64,000 nt of DNA from Clostridium estertheticum subsp. estertheticum (GCF_001877035.1 NZ_CP015756.1:3091001-3155000); one strand, 5' to 3'. Shown: positions 18,469-27,302, counted from the first letter of the stretch. Notes: generated by a model from the letters alone, not told the origin. Program-made: numbers and translations.

Positions 18469-19471
18469 TCGATTCCTCACCGCCTCTTGAAAGAACTATT
18501 TCTCCAGCCTCATCTAAACGTCTCAAAATGCCAACAATTTTTTGTTGTGCTTTCTCTACATCCATAAGTCTTACTGGTCCAAGGAATTCCATATCTTCTT
18601 TCAAAGATGCTGCTGCTCTCTTAGATTGATTCTTGAATATAGTGTTTGCAACTTCTTCTGAACATCCTTTTAATGCAAGAGATAAATCCTTAGTATCTAT
18701 TTCTCTTAATGTTCTTTGTATTGAAACATCATCCAATGTAATAATATCCTCAAATACAAACATAGATTCTTTAATCTTTTCTGCAAGTTCTGCATCTTCT
18801 CTCTCAAGACCCTCTGTGATATTTTTTTCTGTAGTTCTATCAACTTGATTTAGAATTTCAACTAGAGATTCTATTCCACCAATTACGGCACTATCTGTTC
18901 TAATTACAGAAGATAGTTTACCATTTAAAACTTTTTCAATTTCTTTTATAACCATAGGCGAAATACTGCTCATAGTTGCAATTCTATAAGATACTTCACT
19001 TTGCAGATCAAGGGGTAACTCTGCCATTATCTGAGCAGCCTTATCCGACTGCATATAACACATAATAAGTGCTATTGTTTGTGGATGCTCATTTGCTATA
19101 ACATTTAAAAGTTGATGAGCATCTGCCTTCCTTGCTATGGCAAATGGTCTATATTGTTGAGTTTCTTCCATAACTTTGTCTAAAATTTCCTTTGCTCTTT
19201 GCGAACCCAATGCCTTTCCTAACAAATTCTTTGCATATTCAATTCCACCTTCTAAAAGAAAATCCTTAGCTTTATTCATTTCCATAAATTCCTCTAAAAT
19301 TGACTTCCTAAGTTCTGGTTTAACTGAATTAATATTTGCAATCTCATAAGTTATTTTTTGTATATCTTTTTCTGGCAATTTTTTTATTATACCCGATGAT
19401 GCGTCCGGCCCTAAAGTTATAAATAATATAGCTGCTTTTTGAATTCCCGAAAGTTTTTCACCTTTAGCCAC
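18458..19471 (-). CDS. fliG: Motor switch protein FliG
   Basis: At 337 residues FliG is full length, with N (MS-ring binding), middle (NEHPQTIALIMCYM, the EHPQ motif) and C-terminal domains. The torque helix region (DDVSIQRTLREIDTKDLSLA, then KNQSKRAAASLKEDMEFLGP) carries the charged residues that contact MotA. The start is a GTG behind GAGAGGTGA, overlapping the fliF stop region. Confidence 0.97.
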   Translation of the reverse strand: MAKGEKLSGIQKAAILFITLGPDASSGIIKKLPEKDIQKITYEIANINSVKPELRKSILEEFMEMNKAKDFLLEGGIEYAKNLLGKALGSQRAKEILDKVMEETQQYRPFAIARKADAHQLLNVIANEHPQTIALIMCYMQSDKAAQIMAELPLDLQSEVSYRIATMSSISPMVIKEIEKVLNGKLSSVIRTDSAVIGGIESLVEILNQVDRTTEKNITEGLEREDAELAEKIKESMFVFEDIITLDDVSIQRTLREIDTKDLSLALKGCSEEVANTIFKNQSKRAAASLKEDMEFLGPVRLMDVEKAQQKIVGILRRLDEAGEIVLSRGGEESIVI

Positions 19472-19477
19472 TACTTA

Positions 19478-21034
19478 TCACCTCTCATCTTCTGTCAGCC
19501 AAGACTTAATTATATCTGCAACTTGTTCTGGTTTATCAGCAGCATATTTTTTAACTTGATTCTCCATACTAGATTTTTTATCCTTAGATTCAAATTCAAT
19601 AGTTGGAAAAATCTCTTCCTGTTTTGGAGGAATTTCATCTCCAATCATCATGTCAATTCCCTCTGTAGTTATTTCTTCCTTCTTTCTTGACCTGCGAATT
19701 ACAAATATTACTATAACTAATATCAGAACAGCTAAAGCACCTATTGCAATACGAGTATATAATATTTTAGACGCTGCCGCCTTATCTGCATTTGCTATAT
19801 CAAGTAGTGCTTGCTGAGCAGCTTTTTTAGCAGCCGTATTAAAGTACAACCCCTCTATACTTATAGTGTCTCCTCTAGCTCCAGAGTATCCAATAGCTTG
19901 TGCAACTAAATTGTTTACAGAAGTCTTAGTAGCTGCATCCAAATTGCCATCAAGTACTACCGAAGTAGTAAGTTTCTTAATTGCACCAGGAGACTTTACT
20001 ACATTGTCAACTGTTTGTGACACATCATAATTTTTTGTACTATCTTTTACCACAATGTTTCCATCTTTATTAGTCGTTGGCGATGTATTTTGCGTCGCAT
20101 TATCCACTGGACTAGTTGATAAACCGGTGCTTGTACCACCATTCCAAGTTTCAGTATCATGTGAACTTACGACTGATCCCGTTTTACCATATGTTGTGGA
20201 TTTTCTTGTAAGCGCATCAAAATCGAGTTCTGAATTAACAGATACCTTCACTCCGTCTTTATATACAGGCTCAAGTACTTTCATTATCTTCTCTTCCATA
20301 TTCTTCTCAATTTGTGCTTGAAGCGCTTGTTGATCATCGGTAGAGTCAGTTAATGTCTTCTTTTCCTTGTCGTATAACCCTTCAGTTAAAAGTTTAAAGT
20401 CATCGGAGACTATACTCACATTTTCCTTTGGAAGATTCTGCACAGATCCAGTTAATAATGAAACTATTGCTTTTACCTGTTCATTAGTAAGTTTAGTCCC
20501 TGATTTAAGTTTTAATACAACCGATGCTGTAGCCGGATCTGTTTCTTTAACAAAAGCAGTGCTTTCTGGCATAACTAAATTAACCTTAGCTCCTTCTACT
20601 TCTGGGAATGACTTTATAGCTCTTTCAATCTCACCAGATAATGCCCTTTGATACATAATTTTAGTTTCTGTATCCGTAGGTGCCATTTTACTACTATCAA
20701 AAAGCTCAAATCCCTTACTTCCATCCGTAAGTTTAACCTCTGACGCAAGCGTCATTCTAAGGCTATCAATCTGATCTTTAGGTACTAATATACTAGTTCC
20801 ACTTACCTTATAGCTAACTTTATCAGTTTTTAACTGTGTAACAATTGTCCCTGAATCTTCTGTTGACAAATTTGAATATAACACAGCATATTTAGTTTGC
20901 GAGGATGCTACTATAAAAGAGATAATAGCTATTAGGATTACTCCCACAAGTATGCTATAAGCTATTTTTTTATTTCTGCTTAAGTTACTCCAACTTTGCG
21001 AGAATTTATTTCTCACTTCAAGTAGCTTGCTCAT
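19478..21034 (-). CDS. fliF: MS-ring protein FliF
   Basis: The 518-residue protein has transmembrane helices near residues 24-42 and 430-450. Between them are RBM1/RBM2 domains with LYSNLSTEDSGTIVTQLKTD and the conserved RALSGEIERAIKSFPEVEGA. The C-terminal tail (VADIIKSWLTEDE) binds FliG. FliF builds the membrane ring on which the rest of the basal body assembles. Confidence 0.97.
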   Translation of the reverse strand: MSKLLEVRNKFSQSWSNLSRNKKIAYSILVGVILIAIISFIVASSQTKYAVLYSNLSTEDSGTIVTQLKTDKVSYKVSGTSILVPKDQIDSLRMTLASEVKLTDGSKGFELFDSSKMAPTDTETKIMYQRALSGEIERAIKSFPEVEGAKVNLVMPESTAFVKETDPATASVVLKLKSGTKLTNEQVKAIVSLLTGSVQNLPKENVSIVSDDFKLLTEGLYDKEKKTLTDSTDDQQALQAQIEKNMEEKIMKVLEPVYKDGVKVSVNSELDFDALTRKSTTYGKTGSVVSSHDTETWNGGTSTGLSTSPVDNATQNTSPTTNKDGNIVVKDSTKNYDVSQTVDNVVKSPGAIKKLTTSVVLDGNLDAATKTSVNNLVAQAIGYSGARGDTISIEGLYFNTAAKKAAQQALLDIANADKAAASKILYTRIAIGALAVLILVIVIFVIRRSRKKEEITTEGIDMMIGDEIPPKQEEIFPTIEFESKDKKSSMENQVKKYAADKPEQVADIIKSWLTEDER

Positions 21035-21049
21035 ATTCTTGCTCCCTTC

Positions 21050-21355
21050 CTATATCTGCATCCTATTAAATACATCATAGGCATCCACAAGTTTATTTCT
21101 AATTTGTACAGCGGTTTCTAAAGACAGTTTAGCTTCTGCCGTAGATAACATTACCTTCTGTACATCTTTTTCATCACCCTTTATAAACTTTTGAGTGAGA
21201 TCATCAGATTCAATTTGTTTATCATTAACTCCATCTAATTTTTCTTTTAATGTATCCAAGAAACTAGTACCAGAATTTTCAGTATTAACAGCATTCGTTT
21301 TAACATCATTAAGAACCGCTGTATTGCTTACATTTGCACTTGCATTAATGTTCAT
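21050..21355 (-). CDS. fliE: Basal body protein FliE
   Basis: At 101 residues this matches FliE: SFLDTLKEKLDGVNDKQIES, then DVQKVMLSTAEAKLSLETAV and the closing RNKLVDAYDVFNRMQI. FliE joins the MS ring to the proximal rod and is the first rod substrate exported. It lies between flgC and fliF with short gaps. Confidence 0.96.
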   Translation of the reverse strand: MNINASANVSNTAVLNDVKTNAVNTENSGTSFLDTLKEKLDGVNDKQIESDDLTQKFIKGDEKDVQKVMLSTAEAKLSLETAVQIRNKLVDAYDVFNRMQI

Positions 21356-21367
21356 AAAAACACTCTC

Positions 21368-21802
21368 CTATTTACCTATTTCTAATGCTTTAGAAAACAT
21401 ACTTTTCTGAGCAGTCATAGAACTTACATTTGCCTCATATGCTCTTGTAGATGCAATCATATCTGCCATTTCATTCAAAATATTTACGTTAGGCATACTC
21501 ACATACCCGTCTTTATCAGCATCTGGGTGTGATGGGTCATAGACACGCCTTAAAGCAGACGGATCATTTTCTATTCCCACAGCCTTAACCCCTTTAAAAC
21601 TTGTTTTATATGTACTCGTAGTTTTATCTAATTCTTGTTGTAAATTTTCTTGAAATACAGCTATCTTTCTTATGTAGGGTTTTCCGTTTTCGCCTCTAGT
21701 AGTAGTTGCATTCGCAACATTAGAGGATATTGTATCCATCCTTAATCTTTCCGCTACCAGTCCACTAGAGCTTATCCTCATCCCCATAAATGCATCATTC
21801 AT
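21368..21802 (-). CDS. flgC: Proximal rod protein FlgC
   Basis: This 144-residue protein starts [20 protein letters not shown] and contains [20 protein letters not shown], then a C-terminus [20 protein letters not shown], all FlgC landmarks. FlgC is one of the proximal rod subunits and is exported without a cleaved signal. It starts just after flgB ends. Confidence 0.96.
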   Translation of the reverse strand: MNDAFMGMRISSSGLVAERLRMDTISSNVANATTTRGENGKPYIRKIAVFQENLQQELDKTTSTYKTSFKGVKAVGIENDPSALRRVYDPSHPDADKDGYVSMPNVNILNEMADMIASTRAYEANVSSMTAQKSMFSKALEIGK

Positions 21803-21806
21803 AATA

Positions 21807-22217
21807 TTATTTGCCCCCCCCTATAACATAACTGGTAAGTGAAATCTTACTATTAACTTGACTAACAAGGGCAGCATACATTAAAGTATTTGCTGCTTGA
21901 TTAGTCATCTCAAGATCTATATCTACGTTATTACCATCTTGCCTTGCACTAGTACTCTCATCTCTGTTTACTGTAATTTGGTCATTACTATTACCTGCTT
22001 GAATATCTTTACTATTATCGGTTTTCATTGTATCTGCTGTCATGTTATCCTTTAATGTTTCCTCAAATGTAACATAAAGCCCTTTGTAGTTTTTCGTATT
22101 AATATTTGCAATGTTATTTGCACTTACTTTACTTCTAAGTGCAGAGGCATCCATACTTTTTTTAAGTAAACTATATGTATCTCCACTTGTAGAACCTCCA
22201 ATTATATTCAAAATCAT
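21807..22217 (-). CDS. flgB: Proximal rod protein FlgB
   Basis: About 135 residues, with [20 protein letters not shown] near the N-terminus and [20 protein letters not shown] at the C-terminus, as in FlgB. It is the first gene of the basal body operon. The start is uncertain: AAGGGGG abuts an ATG at 22220, with another ATG at 22217 and a better spaced TTG at 22211. The protein identity does not depend on this choice. Confidence 0.95.
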   Translation of the reverse strand: MILNIIGGSTSGDTYSLLKKSMDASALRSKVSANNIANINTKNYKGLYVTFEETLKDNMTADTMKTDNSKDIQAGNSNDQITVNRDESTSARQDGNNVDIDLEMTNQAANTLMYAALVSQVNSKISLTSYVIGGGK

Positions 22218-22327
22218 CATCCCCCTTAATTTAGATTTAGATATAAAATATGTAATTTCAATTTAATGTCCCGCATAAATTGTCGTAATATGTTTTTAAA
22301 GATAATATATTCCACCTCACAAGTATT

Positions 22328-22356
22328 ATTATATACTATTTTATCATTTTAGTGAA
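22328..22356 (-). promoter_or_regulatory. Candidate sigma-A promoter of the flgB operon
   Basis: Reading on the minus strand, TTCACT and a perfect TATAAT are separated by 17 bases, about 110 bases before flgB. This is the only strong vegetative-type promoter I see ahead of the 22-kb basal body operon. The leader between promoter and flgB does not show the conserved core of a c-di-GMP riboswitch, unlike the flgB leader of Clostridioides difficile. Confidence 0.6.
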
Positions 22357-22690
22357 TATTTTTTTTAACTTAATTTCAACAAATTCAATTTTAAATTCTA
22401 AGCTACTCCATTTTACTGTCGAAGTACCTATCTCAAGGTTTATAATTATTAATTGTCACGTTTTATTAAATTATGATTTGATTACATATTATTATTATAT
22501 TATACATTATTGTTGTAATTTGTGTATGTATTAATTAGTATAATTAATACATACATATGATATCCGTGCTTTTATTGTCATATTTATGCTTTTTTGTTAA
22601 AAATATAATCTTCATCCTTAACATAAATCAATACTCAATACTAAATACGCATTTTTCGAGTTTAAGTTGCAAAATTATAAAATAAATTTT
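22357..22690. other. AT-rich intergenic stretch without recognised genes
   Basis: Between the flgB promoter and the first REP-like palindrome there is AT-rich sequence with only short open frames lacking ribosome binding sites. I see no RNA gene or riboswitch here. Confidence 0.5.
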
Positions 22691-22695
22691 TAAGA

Positions 22696-22833
22696 GTTAC
22701 ACCCCTGGGGTAAACGCAAAAAAAATTACAGCCCTTGGTGAACCGTAATTTTGCATATTCCCATGTTTTTTTCTTTTTCTTTTTCACCCCTGGGGTAACC
22801 CTCATCCATATTTTACACTCCTAGGGTGCTAAG
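22696..22833. repeat. Cluster of four REP-like palindromes beside the transposase
   Basis: Four copies of a short element built on TTACACCCCTGGGGTAA lie at about 22696-22715, 22726-22748 (diverged, TTACAGCCCTTGGTGAA), 22781-22800 and 22811-22833. Each core is a near-palindrome CACCCC-T-GGGGTG. The last copy overlaps the transposase stop codon. The second is enclosed by a wider inverted repeat (AAAATTAC/GTAATTTT). Similar copies lie on the other side of the transposase and beyond, as expected for REP elements mobilised by a RAYT transposase. Confidence 0.7.
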
Positions 22834-23374
22834 TTCCAGACTCCACATAACTTTTATATAATTCTCTGTTCTTATCTTTAAAGTAAGATAATATCCTATT
22901 GCTACAAACAAACCCTTCTTTCCCACCACTCATATAGATAAGATAACTACTCCATTCATAAGCCTCAGGTTTTTTAACCATTTTAGCTCTCACTGGGTTT
23001 AAATGTACATATCTACTTGCTTCAAGCATTTGAGCATCTGTTTCTATAAGTTCAGAATAATATCTATCTTGAAATAAATGCCCAATATAGTTATATTTTT
23101 TATTATAGTACTTCGCATATTTACTATGTATTCTTCCTATAAATTATCCTAAAGGCTTTTCTTCAGTTCTAATTAATATGTGCACATGATTATCCATTAA
23201 ACAATAACTTATTACCTCATATTTGTCATACATATAGTAATCCAACGTTTCTTTCATCAATGTTAAGTAATGCAAAAAATCCTCTTTATTTTTAAAAATA
23301 TCATTTCTATGATTACCTCTTGCGGTAACATGATAGCTTGCACCCGGATACCATTTTCTTTTTATAGTTGGCAT
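22829..23374 (-). pseudogene. REP-associated tyrosine transposase (RAYT, IS200-like), interrupted by a stop
   Basis: The frame starts at the ATG at 23374 (GGAGG, good spacing) with PTIKRKWYPGASYHVTARGN, the usual RAYT N-terminus. It contains the HUH metal site MDNHVHIL (His63, His65). An in-frame TAA at 23144-23146 (codon 77) ends the first part, and the same frame continues as GRIHSKYAKYYNKKYNYIGH, LFQDRY and ASRYVHLNPVRAKMVKKPEA to 22829. Read through it would be about 181 codons, close to family length. A single nonsense mutation therefore explains the break. REP-like palindromes flank it. Confidence 0.85.
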
Positions 23375-23427
23375 AACAATAACCTCCACTTTATTTGAGT
23401 ATTGTTAATTATTGCCAAATCCACAAA

Positions 23428-23476
23428 GATTTACACCACAGGGGTGCTTAAGATTTACACCCCTGTGGTGCTTGCG
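23428..23476. repeat. Inverted pair of REP-like elements (BIME-like hairpin)
   Basis: CACCACAGGGGTG at 23434-23446 and CACCCCTGTGGTG at 23458-23470 are exact reverse complements separated by 11 bases. Each is set in the frame GATTTACAC...GGTGCTT shared by the other copies. The pair sits just upstream of the coiled-coil gene's stop, on the 5' side of the transposase. Confidence 0.75.
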
Positions 23477-23487
23477 AATGATTAATA

Positions 23488-23853
23488 TTATCCTATAGCC
23501 TTTAGTTTTGCAATATCCGACCAATTATTTGCTGTTATAATTTCAACACTACTCAAATCTTTTCTCATACTCTTAACTTCACCTTTAATTTCTAATACTT
23601 CATGCTTTAAATTTTCCTGCTCTGCTGATATAACATCAGTTTTATGTTCTAAAGCTCTAAGTATTTGAGTGTGTTCTTCTTGGGTTATTTTAATTGATTT
23701 GATATCACTTTGTGTTAATTTAATATCACTTTGTGTTAATTTAATATCACCTTGCATTGATTTCATATCACCTTGCATTGATTTCATATCACTTTGCATT
23801 GATTTCATATCACTTTGCATTTCTTTTAGAATATCTAATATTTCCTTATCCAT
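23488..23853 (-). CDS. Heptad-repeat coiled-coil protein
   Basis: The ATG at 23853 follows GGCGGTGAATTT and gives 121 residues. The protein is almost entirely helical, with a tandem heptad MQSDMKS/MQGDMKS/TQSDIKL repeated six times and then a longer coiled coil ending TANNWSDIAKLKAIG. No catalytic motif is visible. Similar small heptad proteins are common next to REP and nuclease fragments in clostridia. Function unknown. The long heptad run could change length by recombination. Confidence 0.65.
   Translation of the reverse strand: MDKEILDILKEMQSDMKSMQSDMKSMQGDMKSMQGDIKLTQSDIKLTQSDIKSIKITQEEHTQILRALEHKTDVISAEQENLKHEVLEIKGEVKSMRKDLSSVEIITANNWSDIAKLKAIG
23698..23823. repeat. Six tandem 21-bp units inside the coiled-coil gene
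   Basis: Six units of 21 bp, each like TTTCATATCACTTTGCATTGA, run head to tail without spacers. Each unit encodes one heptad, so gain or loss of a unit keeps the frame. Two sub-types (GTGTTAA and GCATTGA endings) suggest stepwise duplication. Confidence 0.85.
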
Positions 23854-24085
23854 AAATTCACCGCCTAGATCTTTTGCTATCATTATATCATATATAAACT
23901 AAGATTAAAATAATATTTCATCCACCAATATCGATTCATTATTCTACACTACGTTGCTATATATATGTTCTAATACAATTTACAAAATATCTACATAAGC
24001 CTCATTATCCTCCATAAAATATATGAATGAATCAGCATCAAATTTACAAATATTTACACTGCCAGAGTTTTGCAGACCTAACCTT

Positions 24086-24382
24086 TCACTGCAAGGTATT
24101 CTTTTTTATTTCAATTATTTTCTCTATTGGTACGCCTGTTCCCTTGGCTCCTATTTCTTCACTTATTCCAAGTTTAAGAAAATTAATGGCATTTTCTATT
24201 CCTTTTTCTTCTGCTGATTTTATCCTAGTAAGTTGGTCGCTAATTTCTGCTTGCCTTGATTCATATAGCATTCTTGCCTTTTTATCCTTACTTATTGTTT
24301 GCAATAATCCATAGGCTTTCTTTATGTCTTTATTTTTCTCAGCTAACATTTCCATCGCTCCCTTCGATTTTGCATCTTGCAT
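24086..24382 (-). pseudogene. C-terminal fragment of an Rpn-family nuclease/transposase
   Basis: The 98-residue frame contains KNKDIKKAYGLLQTISKDKK and ARMLYESRQAEISDQLTRIK followed by AEEKGIENA, the characteristic C-terminal part of Rpn (PD-(D/E)XK, 'recombination-promoting nuclease/putative transposase') proteins. The N-terminal nuclease domain is absent and a REP-like palindrome lies right upstream at 24399-24420, so this is a truncated relic. About 200 bases without genes separate it from the coiled-coil gene. Confidence 0.75.
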
Positions 24383-24398
24383 CTTAAATCAATGGTAA

Positions 24399-24420
24399 AT
24401 TTTACACCCCTGGGGAGCTA
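24399..24420. repeat. Solitary REP-like palindrome
   Basis: TTTTACACCCCTGGGGAGCT matches the element clustered around the transposase 1.5 kb away. It directly abuts the stop of the secreted repeat protein and lies upstream of the Rpn fragment. Confidence 0.65.
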
Positions 24421-26220
24421 TTAAAAATATTTTTCTGCTAATGTTCTATCACTTTCTAACAATTTCTTCCTTGTAACCGATACATATATATCCCCACTCA
24501 CTGCTTTAGTTTGTGTTATGTTTACAAATAAATCTACTCTAACTGTATCAGTTTTTGTTGTTATTACAGTTCCTTTTCCTATTGCAGGTCCACCTTTTGC
24601 TATTGAGTATATTTTCACTATATCCCCTATAGCTAAATTTTGGATTAATACTCTGTCTGATATTCCATTTGAATTATTTATTACTACTATATTGCTTTTA
24701 TCTAGTGGTATTGACTTTGCTTCCGAGGCGTATATTATCTCTTTTGTTCTATCACTTTCAAGCAATTTTTCACTTGTTACTGATACATATATACTCCCAC
24801 CCTTTGCTCCAAGTTGTGTTATGCTTACTGTTAAATCGCCTTCAACTGTTACAGTAGTTGTACCTATTACAAGTCCATCTGTTGCTGATGAATATACCTT
24901 TACTACATCTCCAATAGCTAAATTTTTAACCACTACTGTGTCTGCTGTTCCAGCTGCATTATTTGTTACAACTATATTGCTTGGATATAGTTGTATTGAT
25001 TTAGCTTCTGCAGCATATGTAACTGATGTTCTATTACTTTCAAGAAATGTTTTTCTTATTACTGATACATATACAGTTCCGCCCGCTGCTCCAATTTGAG
25101 TTATATTTACTGTTAATCCTGACGCTGTTGCAGTTGACGTGCCTATTACGGCTCCACCAATTGCTGCTGAATATACTTTTACTATATCCCCTATATATAA
25201 GTTTTGAACCACCACAGTATCCGGTGTTCCAACTGCATTATTTGTTACTACTATTTGAGGTTGATCTAATGGTGTCGATTTCGCCTCTGCATCGTATGCT
25301 AAAGCTGTTGTTCTATCACTTTCAAGCAATGCTTTACTTGTCACTGTTACGTATACTTTTCCGCTCTCTACTCCAATTTGTGGTATGCTTACTGTTAAAT
25401 CTCCTGCTACTGTTACAGTTGCTGTTCCTATTAAGGCCTCACCAATTGCTGATGAATATACTTTTACCATGTCCCCAACAGCTAACTTTTTAACCATTAC
25501 TGTGTCTGCTGTTCCAACTGCATTATTTGTTACTATTATTTTGGTTGGATCTAAGGGTATAGATTTTACTTCCGCATCATATTTTACTGCTGATGTCCTA
25601 TCACTTTCAAGAAATGTTTTACTTATAACTGATACATATACATTTCCAGCTTCTGCTCCAATTTGATCAATCTTTACCGTTAAATCTCCTTCTACTTTTA
25701 CAGTTGCAGTTCCTATCAAATCTCCACCTATAGCTGATGAATATACATTTACTATATCTCCTATAGCTAAGTTTTGAACCACTAATGCGTCTGGTGTTCC
25801 AACTGCGTTGTTTGTTACAACTATAGCCGTTGGATCTAATGGTATAGATTTTGCCTCCGCATCGTATCCTACCGCTGATGTTCTAGTACTTTCAAGCAAA
25901 GCTTTCCTTGTAATCGAAATATACACCTTTCCGGCAGCTACCCCCAGTTGTGTTATACTTGCTGTTAAATCTCCTGCTACTGTAGCAGTTGCTGTTCCAA
26001 GTAATTCTCCACCTACTGATGATGAATATACGTTTATTATATCCCCTATAGCAGCGTATTGAACTACTACCGTATCTGGTGTCCCAGAAGCATTATTTGT
26101 TACTACTATAGCTGTTGGGTCTAGTGGCGTCGATCTTGCTTCTGCCGCATATACTGATGATGGTAAAACAATTGATAGTAATACTATTATGATTAGTAAT
26201 TTTGATAATAACTTTTTCAT
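24421..26220 (-). CDS. Secreted protein with six ~95-residue repeats
   Basis: The 599-residue protein starts with a clear signal peptide (MKKLLSKLLIIIVLLSIVLP, cleavage probably after SVYA). The rest is six tandem domains of about 95 residues. Each opens with EAKSIPLDPTxIVVTNNAxG, continues with DTVVVQNLAIGDIVKVYSSA and closes with VYVSVTxKxLLESDRT. The pattern of short beta strands suggests an Ig-like or other beta-sandwich surface protein. No sortase motif or S-layer anchor is visible. It follows a flagellin gene but is separated by a terminator. Function unknown. Confidence 0.8.
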   Translation of the reverse strand: MKKLLSKLLIIIVLLSIVLPSSVYAAEARSTPLDPTAIVVTNNASGTPDTVVVQYAAIGDIINVYSSSVGGELLGTATATVAGDLTASITQLGVAAGKVYISITRKALLESTRTSAVGYDAEAKSIPLDPTAIVVTNNAVGTPDALVVQNLAIGDIVNVYSSAIGGDLIGTATVKVEGDLTVKIDQIGAEAGNVYVSVISKTFLESDRTSAVKYDAEVKSIPLDPTKIIVTNNAVGTADTVMVKKLAVGDMVKVYSSAIGEALIGTATVTVAGDLTVSIPQIGVESGKVYVTVTSKALLESDRTTALAYDAEAKSTPLDQPQIVVTNNAVGTPDTVVVQNLYIGDIVKVYSAAIGGAVIGTSTATASGLTVNITQIGAAGGTVYVSVIRKTFLESNRTSVTYAAEAKSIQLYPSNIVVTNNAAGTADTVVVKNLAIGDVVKVYSSATDGLVIGTTTVTVEGDLTVSITQLGAKGGSIYVSVTSEKLLESDRTKEIIYASEAKSIPLDKSNIVVINNSNGISDRVLIQNLAIGDIVKIYSIAKGGPAIGKGTVITTKTDTVRVDLFVNITQTKAVSGDIYVSVTRKKLLESDRTLAEKYF

Positions 26221-26267
26221 AAATTTATCTCCTCTTGATTCTATTTAAATATATGATTTATAATTTT

Positions 26268-26302
26268 TATAAAAGAAAAAAATAAAAAACCCAAAATGAG
26301 TT
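26268..26302 (-). terminator. Rho-independent terminator after the second flagellin
   Basis: On the minus strand AACTC-ATTTT-GGGTT forms a five-pair stem (with one G-U) followed by a T-rich run. It starts right after the flagellin stop codon. Confidence 0.6.
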
Positions 26303-26304
26303 CT

Positions 26305-27168
26305 TTATCTACTTCTAACATTTTCTAATATCTTTAATGCATTTTGTGGTAACTGATTTGATTGAACCATCATAGCGGTCCCCGCTTCTACAAGTAAGTT
26401 GTATTTAGAATATTCCATCAGTTCAGTAGCCAAATCTGTATCTCTAATACCACTTTCAGCAGATTGGATCTTATCTGATATTTCTGTTGTAGAATCAGAA
26501 GAGCTTTGGAATCTGTTTTCTAATGCTCCAAATTTACTTCTTGCGCCCATTATAGCATCAAGAGCCGTATCTACAAGTCCTAAACAAACAGCAGTATCTA
26601 CATTAACTACATCTACCTTGTCTGTTGTTCCATCCCTAAGTTTTAAACCACTTGCAGTTAAATTGTACGTCGGTATGACGATTTTTTCACCTGAAATAAC
26701 ACCCGTAACCATTCCTATAGCGCCTGTAGCCACCCCTGTAGCACCTGTAGCATCACCAACATTTAAAAGTTTAACTCCATTAAATTCATTGTTATTAGCC
26801 ATATCATCTACTCCTGATAACATTTGGGTTATTTCCTTTTGAATAACTTCTTTGTCCAAATCAGTTGTCGTACCTCCAGCTTGTACTACTAACTCCCTAA
26901 CCCTTTGTAGCATACTAGTTATACCATCAAGACTGCCTTCTGCAGTTTGGAGCATGCTAACTCCATCCTGAGCATTATTCCCTGCCATTTGAAGTCCTCT
27001 TATCTGCATTCTAAATCTTTCACTTTGAGCCATTGCATTAGGATCTTCTTTTGAATTATTTATTTTTATCCCAGAAGATACTCGCTCTAAGGATGAACCC
27101 TGTTTAATAAGATTTTTGCTATATTCTCTATATATATTTATAGATGCTAAATTCTTATTTATTCTCAT
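26305..27168 (-). CDS. Divergent flagellin (second copy)
   Basis: From the ATG at 27168 (MRINKNLASINIYREYSKNL) the protein has 287 residues. The flagellin D0/D1 N-terminal region (SSLERVSSGIKINNSKEDPN, MQIRGLQMAGNNAQDGVSML) and C-terminal region (ESGIRDTDLATELMEYSKYN, ending SNQLPQNALKILENVRSR) are complete. The centre has a Gly/Ala/Thr/Val repeat (GDATGATGVATGAIGMVTG) not seen in the main flagellin. It has its own sigma-28 promoter. It is probably a minor filament subunit or a specialised cap/segment flagellin. Confidence 0.9.
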   Translation of the reverse strand: MRINKNLASINIYREYSKNLIKQGSSLERVSSGIKINNSKEDPNAMAQSERFRMQIRGLQMAGNNAQDGVSMLQTAEGSLDGITSMLQRVRELVVQAGGTTTDLDKEVIQKEITQMLSGVDDMANNNEFNGVKLLNVGDATGATGVATGAIGMVTGVISGEKIVIPTYNLTASGLKLRDGTTDKVDVVNVDTAVCLGLVDTALDAIMGARSKFGALENRFQSSSDSTTEISDKIQSAESGIRDTDLATELMEYSKYNLLVEAGTAMMVQSNQLPQNALKILENVRSR

Positions 27169-27216
27169 AAATTTAATCAACTCCATTAAATTTTTTTATT
27201 AACTACCTATTTTAAT

Positions 27217-27243
27217 ATATCGGAGATACTACATTTAACTTTA
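27217..27243 (-). promoter_or_regulatory. Sigma-28 promoter of the second flagellin
   Basis: On the minus strand TAAA, 15 bases, TCCGATAT: a near-perfect match to the SigD consensus TAAA-N15-GCCGATAT. The -10 lies about 49 bases before the flagellin ATG. Confidence 0.8.
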
Positions 27244-27302
27244 GCACCTTTTCCAACTACGCCCTTCAATGTTCCAACTTTTGTAATTTGATATATGTAA
27301 CA

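Noticed and set aside
22221-22327. Possible c-di-GMP riboswitch in the flgB leader
   Set aside because: The leader is short and AT-rich and lacks the conserved GEMM core sequence and two-helix layout.
23698-23823. Tandem 21-bp units as a possible CRISPR array
   Set aside because: Units abut without spacers, encode heptads in frame, and there are no cas genes nearby.
24518-25099. A 193-codon open frame on the plus strand, opposite the secreted repeat protein
   Set aside because: It is an antisense shadow of the repeats. It has no ribosome binding site, its repeats mirror those of the minus-strand gene, and the signal peptide lies on the minus strand.
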